From the NCBI GenBank assembly GCA_023627715.1, contig JAMAHW010000015.1, positions 372,001-436,000 of the forward strand: DNA of 64,000 bases. The letters are read 5' to 3'. Within the stretch, counting starts at the first letter, position 1. The number at the start of each line of letters is the position of its first letter. The DNA comes from Periconia sp. R9002 (taxonomy: Eukaryota > Ascomycota > Dothideomycetes > Pleosporales > Periconiaceae). The notes below the pieces were generated by a model. The model searched no databases. It was not told the DNA's origin and worked only from the letters and a program-made list of their open reading frames with translations. Shown here in pieces: positions 57,269-64,000 of this stretch. Both the position numbers and the translations under genes were made by a program.

Positions 57269-58254
57269 ACTCTTTTCCATGTTCTCGCCCTGCAAAAGGA
57301 GCAAGGGCTGCATCTTTACGACTCGATTTGGAGGACTGGATGCGTATCACCACGTTGCACAATATACGAGCAGAGCTTACCCGTGTTACTCAAAGATACA
57401 AAGGTACAATTCATACCCAAGACATTGCATATCCAACATACGCGTGATTCTATTCTCCTTGTTGCCTTACTACGTAACTACGTTGTCCATGGCTATTTCG
57501 TATTCGACTGCATAAACGGCTTGAGCCTACCTTCTATCCCTGCTCCAACCGCCCTCTACCATTTAATGCCACGTCTTCTTCAAGTCAAGCAATGCGATCC
57601 TTGTGTCGCGCCCTTCTTCTTTTGGTCCCGCCTTCCCGCCTCTTCGTACCCCGCAGCGCAACCAATCACAGCTCCCGCCCTAAACTAACTGCATTTGCAT
57701 TGTTGAGGTAGGCTACGAGATGCTCCCTCCAAGACAAAATAAATTCACATGCACTTGCTCGGCGTGTATTTAGGCAACACCGCTGCATGTGTACTCCATG
57801 TTCCTACTCAATGATCATATGAAGATTGGTGTTTATTTCAACACATAAATAGTCTTTCGAGGTGCCGTCGTTGATCTACATATACCAGGACGTCCATCCA
57901 GGCCGGCACGTATCCCCAACTCCCACCTTCGAACTACTCCTAATAAAATCTACAGCCATTCATCATCCCAAATCCTCCATAATATCCATCTACCTCTTTC
58001 CTGCCCTTCCGCCACAGCACATACACACTCTCCTCCTCGGTCGCCTCCATGTGATCCACCAATGACGTAATCCATATCCCTCCCATAAACATCACTCAAC
58101 ATTGATCGGAATACATACGCTCATAAGGGCCATCACGCTCAAATCCCAAATAATTTCAACTCACCACCTAACCAACTATCCATGAAATCAATTACGGAAA
58201 CACCTAGAACCTCCCCTTCCATACGAAACCGCAAACAACTCTTTCCTTTCAACC
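57269..58254. other. intergenic, no gene seen
   Basis: 3' flank of the PP28 gene followed by the CT/CA-rich upstream region of the HNH-like gene. Confidence 0.5.
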
Positions 58255-59442
58255 ATGACCCAAGGCATTCCCCCAGAAGAACAAGAAAACTACAACCACT
58301 TCCTCGACTGTCTCAGCGAGCCTATTCTCCGTGTTCTAGCGATCCCGTCGGAGCAAGATTCGGATGTAAAGAGGAAGAGGAAAGGTAGGAAGGAAAGGAG
58401 GAAAGGGAAGGCGAGGAAGAATGGGAAGAAGGGTGGTGGGGAGGAGGAGGAAAAGGTTGATGGGGTGGATTCAGGTGTCGGAGAAATGTTTGGGAAGGGT
58501 GACGGAGGTGGTGAGATGAGGCAGGAGGAGGAGGGAAGAAGTGGGGATGGGGATGAGGAGCAGGGTGATGATTTGGGCGAGTTTATTGAGGTACGTATGA
58601 TGAGAAGGTTTTCTCTTGAATGTGGTGTTCTTTTTCTTGCAGCTATGTAATCGGTTCGTGAATGAAGAACGAGGTCCTCTCAGCGATCTTGTGTTCGCCT
58701 TCGAGGTCCTTCGCTGCTGTACGTCAAGTCAATCAGGCAAGACGAAAGGAAGCAAGCGCTGAACTACCCTTAACTCTCTGCAAGAAACCCCATTCTACCT
58801 CATCCACAATCCCTCACATCAAAACCACATGCTAACCTCCACCCACAGTTCCTCTCCACCCTCATCTTCCCCACGCTGCCTCTCCCCCTCCGCACGCTTA
58901 CCCACACAACCTACCTCGCCTCGCCCAAACTCCAATCCCTCTACCCCAGCCCCCTCCCACCCCCCACAATCCTCCACCTAACAACCCACATCCCCCCAAC
59001 CGCCCTCGACATCCTCTCATCCGCATCCCTCCTCCCCCTCTCCCCAGACCCGACCGACCTGCAAAACTTCTTTACCCCCGTCCTTAACACCTACCTAACC
59101 GCCATCACCGCACCCCCACCCATCTGGGCCACGACGCGGACGAGCGAGTGCGAGTTATGCGGACGCAGCTGGATCCCGTTGACGTATCATCATTTGATAC
59201 CGAAGTCGACGCATGAGCGTGTGTTGAAGCGGAAGTGGCATAAGGAGGAGGCGTTGAATAGTGTCATGTGGTTGTGTCGTGCGTGTCATTCTTTCGTGCA
59301 TCGGTTGGCGTCGAATGAGGGGTTGGCGAGGGGGTTCTATACGAAGGAGTTGGTGAGGGAGGGTGGGATTGGGGAGGAGAAGAGGGAGGAGGTGGAGGGG
59401 TGGGTTAGGTGGGTTGGAGGTGTGCGGTGGAAGAGTCGGTAG
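58255..59442 (+). CDS. HNH-like treble-clef zinc protein
   Basis: Exons 58255..58590 and 58849..59442 give 309 aa, with an unusually long 258-nt intron (GTACGT donor, TGCTAAC branch, CCCACAG acceptor). Joining these exons makes GEFIE|FLSTLIFPTLPLPLRTLTHTTYL, which reads smoothly as one helical domain; using the CTTGCAG acceptor at 58642 instead leads to a stop. The first exon carries a Lys/Arg/Gly/Glu-rich low-complexity insert. The C-terminal domain has CELCGR, YHHLIPKSTH, LNSVMWLCRACHSFVH and SNEGLA, an HNH-nuclease-like zinc fold (two CxxC plus HH). The family is common in ascomycetes; nuclease activity is unproven, and the domain may be only structural. Confidence 0.8.
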
Positions 59443-60348
59443 GACGGCGTCTGAGGAATGTGGTAGGGGAAGGGGTCGTTGGGGGTAATTTACTACTTAC
59501 ATTGTGAAGATACATCCAATGCTGTGGATGTGTAGGAGATATATTCATGTACTATGTAACCACATCCAAATGAATCACTGTGACTACTTGTATGTACATA
59601 ATGTAGCATATCTCAAAAATACATAAAAAGTCAGAAACAGTTCCTCCGAAACTTTCATTTCAAGCCTCCCACACTACTATATAAGATGTATACTTAAGAA
59701 CCAAGTCTTTCATGACTGGATATATACCGTCAAAGTCTTTTATGACTACTATATACTCCCACACACACTTTTAAGTCCTCAGGGACTTCTATATATTCTC
59801 ACACATCTTCATGTCCTCGGGACTTCTATATACTGTCCTACACCCTCAAAGGCCTTCATGGCTTCTATATACTGTCACACATCCTCAAGGTCTTTCATGG
59901 CTTCTATATACTCCTACACACACCTTCAAAGTCGTCACTTGACTTCTATATACCTTACTTCACCTTACCGTTGGTCCATTTCTAATAATGGCAGTTCAGC
60001 AGGAGCTATTATGGCAATGCACGTTCACATCAACTATACTCTCACACAGTGGGAAGCACATTATGGGAAAGTGGAAATCGCATGTCAGTCATTGATTTGT
60101 CTGTTCCTTGACTACCTATAAAGGAAGAAGGAGACCACCACCTCATAAACCTCCCCGCATACCAAAGCCAGTGACCTTACCATTCAAAGAAAGTAGCGGC
60201 TAGAAAAATTGACCGGGGGGATTGGGTAATAAACATATCAGTGAAACCATTTGTAGAGTGCCCTTAAAAACTCTTCCGAGGAAGATACCGTGGGCCTCCT
60301 GAGAGTGTAGAGTGTTGTTGATAACACCTCATCGTGTCGGTCAAAGCA
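59443..60348. other. intergenic with a short tandem repeat
   Basis: Lies between the convergent HNH-like and Argonaute genes. It holds the ~40-bp repeat listed separately; the rest is featureless. Confidence 0.6.
59700..59965. repeat. ~40-bp minisatellite with internal AAGTC/GACTT palindromes
   Basis: About seven diverged copies, each of the form (A)AAGTC-n6-GACTTCTATATACT-n-CACAC-n. Copies start near 59700, 59728, 59771, 59810, 59847, 59886 and 59927. Each holds a short inverted repeat (AAGTC/GACTT) and a TATATA core. Confidence 0.85.
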
Positions 60349-63227
60349 CTAGATGTACCACATAACCTCCTTGATAGCAGAGCTGCCCATCTTGATGAGG
60401 GGAGCAATGTTGACATCGCGGCGACCGGTAGAGCCTGTAGACGACTTCTCCTCCTTGGCCTTGCTCTCCTTCTTGCCTGAAGAGACGGGGTTCTCGTTCA
60501 AGTGAGCTCGGGCACGATCAGCAGCCAAGTGGGCGTAGTAGACAGCTGGATGCATAGAGACTGGGGTGGTTGATCGCACGTAGGAGAAAGCGTGCTCGAA
60601 GATGAATTGCTGAATCTCAGGAGCCGTCCACTCGCCCTCGTTGAGGATACAGTGATAGTGAATTGGACGAGCTGTACCCTTGATCGCCACGTGAGAACAC
60701 ATGTAGAAGTCGAACTCAAAGGGATGAGTGACTCCAGCTTCCACCAGGGTACCAGGGACGGGATTTCCGTTCTTGTCGCCCTTCTGGGGGAAGAAGCGAA
60801 CGTGGTGGCGCTTTCCAGCAATCATGACCGTGAACTTGGGGGCCTCCTTGGCGCCAACACGCATAAAAGCCTTCTTCATATCATGGATTTCCTCCTCAAG
60901 AACAGCGGCATACTGACCCTCAGAGACACCGTCACGAATGTACATGACTCGCTTCGGAGGGTGACCGTTACCAGCGCGCTGCATCCAGAGCTTGATCATT
61001 GGCGTGAAGTGATTTTCGATATTGTTAGAGGTGATCATCTCAATGCGGTTGCCGTTGGTCTGAACGTCAGCCCAGTAGCGAGTGAACTTGGTGTCCTGGG
61101 ATACCGTAATGGCGGCAATGGATGCAGCCTCTCCAGAACCAGCACCGGGTGCAGGGTGAGAAACGTCGGCTCCCACGACCATGGTAGGAATCTTGTGGTG
61201 GTTGGGTGCGATCTTGTTGATAGTGTTTGACGTGACAACTGTAGTAGACCCACCCAGCTTTGCGTTGACCTTCATGCAGACGTTTGAGATGTACTGTCCA
61301 GAGCAAGACATGACCTGTTTAGATTGTAGAACCTGAGACACGATACCGAAACGACAGTCCAAAGACTTCTTGAGTCGTCGATAGACTTCGGCATTGCGGT
61401 CGTTGACGATGAAGAACATCAAGGCAGGATTCACGCCCCAGTATTTGCCAGTGGCATTGTAAGCTTTCGCGACCAGCTCACCACCATCGGCGAGACTACC
61501 TTGTCCCATCCATGGTGCTTTACCCAGTTGAGGGTGAGACATGATCCGTCCGCCGTGGCCTTCGTAGATCCGAATAAATTCAGAGAAGAACTTGGTGACC
61601 ATTTCCCTAGGAACACCCGGATCAGTCTTGCGGGTCGGCATAATAACGCAAACACCCCAGCCCTTCAGAGGATTCTGGTTGGGTACAGCGAACTTGCGCC
61701 CATCAAGACGCCATCGGCCGGCGGTCAGATCCGAATCCTTGATCTTAGGCTCCTTGCTACCTGCACCGAAGTTGACGGTAGGGTTTGGAAGGATGCGAGC
61801 CTTGACTTGAGAGGGATTGGAATTGATGCTCAGGCCATAGTGCTTCAGGTATGGGTCCTTCTGCCAATTGAGAAGAGAGACGCCAAACTGGATGGCCTTC
61901 CAGCGGTTTGCGGGAACAGAGACGGCAAACTTGATCATAGCTGATGTCTGCTGGTCGCTTAACTTGGTAGTATAGCGCTGGTTCTGGTCGATGCGGAGGA
62001 ATTCCAGTGGTAGATAGACAGGACCTCCACGAATTTTCTTGGTCATCTTGACGACGGGAAGTTTGGGTGAAAGGGATTTGCCGTACTTCTCCCGGAAATA
62101 TGTCATCAGAGAGATTTGTTTGTTGGCGTCGTCAGGGTCCGGGAACTTTGCCTCGTCTGGAGTCATATTGACGAACTCATCGATAGTCCACTGCTGAGGA
62201 GTACCGTGCGTAGAAGTGACACCGACGTGCCTATAGCGACGAAGATCTTTCTTGAACAGAGACTTGTTCCAATCCTTGCGAGCATCTTGGAATCGCTGGG
62301 CGAACTGGGCCTGGTTGCAGTTGAATGCCTGAATAACGGAGCGACCGAGATCTTGGGCGCGCCAGAAGGTACCATTGGCCACGTCGACGTTGACACCGAG
62401 AGACTTTTTATAGTTGTCGTTCAGGACAGGGCGAAGTGACGAGAAGACACCTTTGAAGGCCTCGACTCCACCACCAAGATCGTGACGTGTCTCGCCACGC
62501 TGGAAGAATGACTTCTTGATCTGCGTGTATCGCTGAGATGGATACTCGCGCATGAGGTGATCGAGAAAGTTGATTGCATCGATACATTCCGGATGCCAGT
62601 CAGCCGACTTTTGTAGGAACGCATCAAGCCCAGCAAAGTTGACTTTGCGCGTGCGGCGAAGGAAGAGCGTGTGCTCATTGTTGTTTCCGTCAGCGCGAGG
62701 CTTGCGAGGCTTTCCAGTGACGTTCTTCGGGTCGTCGAGATTGACTTTGATACGGGTTTCCTCCCTACCAAGGTCAAGAGTAGACCTAGACTAGTTAGTA
62801 AAACACAAATGGATAAAGTAAGGGCAAGAGACTCACCAGGCAAGCTTGTTGCCATCAAAGATCCAGTGGTGATTCTCCTCTTTCAAAGCGTCCTTGACAG
62901 TTCGTGAATTCCAGATCTTCTTGGCAAAGACGCGCATATTCTTTTCTTCCTTCATGTTGGCAGGCTTGGGAATGACAATCTGCATCATATTAGTATCCCT
63001 TCAAGATCTCTGCATGAGAGCTCCCAACTTACATCGTATTGCCAGACATCTCGAGAAGGAAAGCCGACCACGTTGAAGGAATTGAGCATAACCAGAGTCT
63101 CTTTACCAAGCTTGTTGAACTCGGTTGGGCGCTGAGGAAGGCCAGCGGGAGGAGTGATCTTGAAGGCGTCAGTATCGATTTTAAAATGTGTTGCTTGATG
63201 AGGGTTGTGGGAGATTGGGGTCGCCAT
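60349..63227 (-). CDS. Argonaute (QDE-2-like RNAi effector)
   Basis: Exons 63227..63033, 62979..62837 and 62785..60349 give 924 aa from MATPISHNPH. Introns have GTAAGT/GTGAGT donors and ACTAAT/ACTAAC branch points. The Argonaute N domain starts at LPQRPTEFNKLGKETLVMLNSFNV. PAZ-like sequence follows (ERxTxL1 region near LRRYRHVGVTSTHGTPQQWTIDEFVN). The MID domain includes NPALMFFIVNDRNAEVYRRLKKSLDCRFGIVSQ. The PIWI tetrad is intact: Asp653 (VVGADVSHP), Glu695 (NRIEMI), Asp731 (YIRDGVSEGQ) and His822 (RPIHYHCIL), so slicer activity is expected. The C-terminus is IKEVMWYI. The protein binds small RNAs and silences matching transcripts, defending against viruses and transposons. A further 5' exon may exist (63475..63704). 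Confidence 0.93.
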
Positions 63228-63474
63228 GGTGATGAAGACGTGAGATAAAGAGTTGGTATCAAAGGAATGTATGAAAAGACAGTTGATAGAAAAAAAAGAC
63301 AATGGATGGGAAAACGACGAAATATATAACAAGCGGTAAGGCGCAGATGTCAAAACTTTTTCGACGCCAACGAGGCAGATGACACTCAAAGGTCGTACAG
63401 ACATTGACATAGTGGGTGGTGACAAGGGAGATGCAGGGAAGGGATGCTAGGAGTAGGTCTGTGTACTTACACCA

Positions 63475-63704
63475 CGCGCAGTATACCAACCCCGGAGCGA
63501 CAGACACTCTGAGAGGTTCTTCAGATCCTTCTCTTGGGAGTATTCGACCGGGGGGCGGTAAGCGTCGGGGTCGCGGGATCCATCGAGGCGCGAAATTGAC
63601 TTGGGAGTTGAACGATTGGTACCCTGGTGAGAAGCAGATGAGCCACCTGACGAGCTAGATGGCTGCTGCTCAGCGTGGGCGCGGCGTTTTCCGGGGCCAC
63701 CCAT
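63475..63704 (-). CDS. probable alternative or additional 5' exon of Argonaute
   Basis: From ATG 63704 on the minus strand a clean frame encodes MGGPGKRRAHAEQQPSSSSGG...SRLDGSRDPDAYRPPVEYSQEKDLKNLSECLSLRGWYTARG and meets a strong GTAAGT donor at about 63471. The Ser/Gly-rich start and 'SRLDGSRDP' look like the low-complexity N-terminal extension of fungal Argonautes. No AG between this donor and ATG 63227 joins it in a plausible coding frame. An in-frame join needs the weaker GTGTAA donor two bases upstream and an AAG acceptor near 63196, inside the first codons of the short form. It may be an alternative first exon with its own promoter, or the start of another gene. Confidence 0.45.
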
Positions 63705-64000
63705 GATGATTACTGGTTAGAGTTAGCAATGGGCATTTGAGACGTAGGCCTGAGCTCATAGACATGCTTGCAAAAGCTCGCATAGCTTGTTTGCATCAGG
63801 CCAATGGCCGTGACGAAATAGCTACACGAGCGAAAATGCAAGCAAACCGTCCAGAGGGTCGACCCAATAGGGCTGGGGGGCAAACTTACTCCGTGCAAAG
63901 TGGTGTACCGGTCAAGCGCGTGATGAAAGTTGGGTACTAGGAAGCGGTCAGCGGACGCTCCGAAAGACTGAGCCCAAGAGCCTGTGAGGTTGCACACGGA

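Noticed and set aside
58643..58718. Possible internal exon of the HNH-like gene
   Set aside because: Its best donor (GTACGT) is in the wrong phase for the next exon; direct joining of 58590 to 58849 restores the family sequence.

Overview
The window is nuclear DNA from a filamentous ascomycete (Pezizomycotina, plausibly Dothideomycetes). The basis is: short introns (mostly 45-90 nt) with GTRNGT donors and CTAAC/CTAAT branch points; TATA plus CT-rich core promoters; and the gene families present (Sds23-type CBS protein, type I metacaspase, DUF726 hydrolase, GH12, RNase T2 with a fungal C-terminal extension, QDE-2-like Argonaute). The species cannot be fixed from sequence alone. Exon structures were worked out by eye from splice signals and reading-frame continuity.

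Layout. 0-26 kb is an ordinary gene-rich arm: the 5' end of a probable mitochondrial protein, a small one-helix membrane protein, a haloacid dehalogenase, a large Sec7-PH Arf GEF, an Sds23-like CBS protein, a seven-helix membrane protein, a seven-exon metacaspase, a RING protein, a HAD/'Swiss Army Knife' protein with an RGG tail, and a secreted RNase T2. 46-64 kb is again gene-rich: two tandem BTB paralogues, a DUF726 alpha/beta hydrolase, an F-box-like protein, a PP28/PDAP1 phosphoprotein, an HNH-like zinc protein, a ~40-bp tandem repeat, and Argonaute.

The striking part is 27.2-46 kb. Directly after the RNase T2 gene lies an 8-kb array of about 21 diverged, same-strand units (about 300-420 bp each) with no shared ORF. 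Each unit is built like a complete RNA polymerase II promoter: a TTCGAA palindrome, a GATGATG/CATCATC inverted repeat, a TTACTAA-type bZIP (Yap1/Pap1-like) site, a TATATAAACC box a near-constant 24-28 bp further on, a pyrimidine tract, a CACAC initiator about 41-46 bp after the TATA box, and then T-rich/GT-rich motifs that form their own sub-repeats. Scattered units continue to 45.7 kb. Only three genes sit in this otherwise gene-poor stretch, and all three encode predicted secreted proteins (a cysteine-rich protein, a HELLH metallopeptidase-like protein, a GH12 glucanase). That resembles a fast-evolving secretome compartment.

Functional connections beyond this are inference. The array could transcribe noncoding RNAs, act as a decoy for a stress-responsive bZIP factor, or be a spreading promoter satellite. 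The Argonaute gene at the right edge shows that this genome encodes an RNAi effector, but nothing in the sequence ties it to the array.
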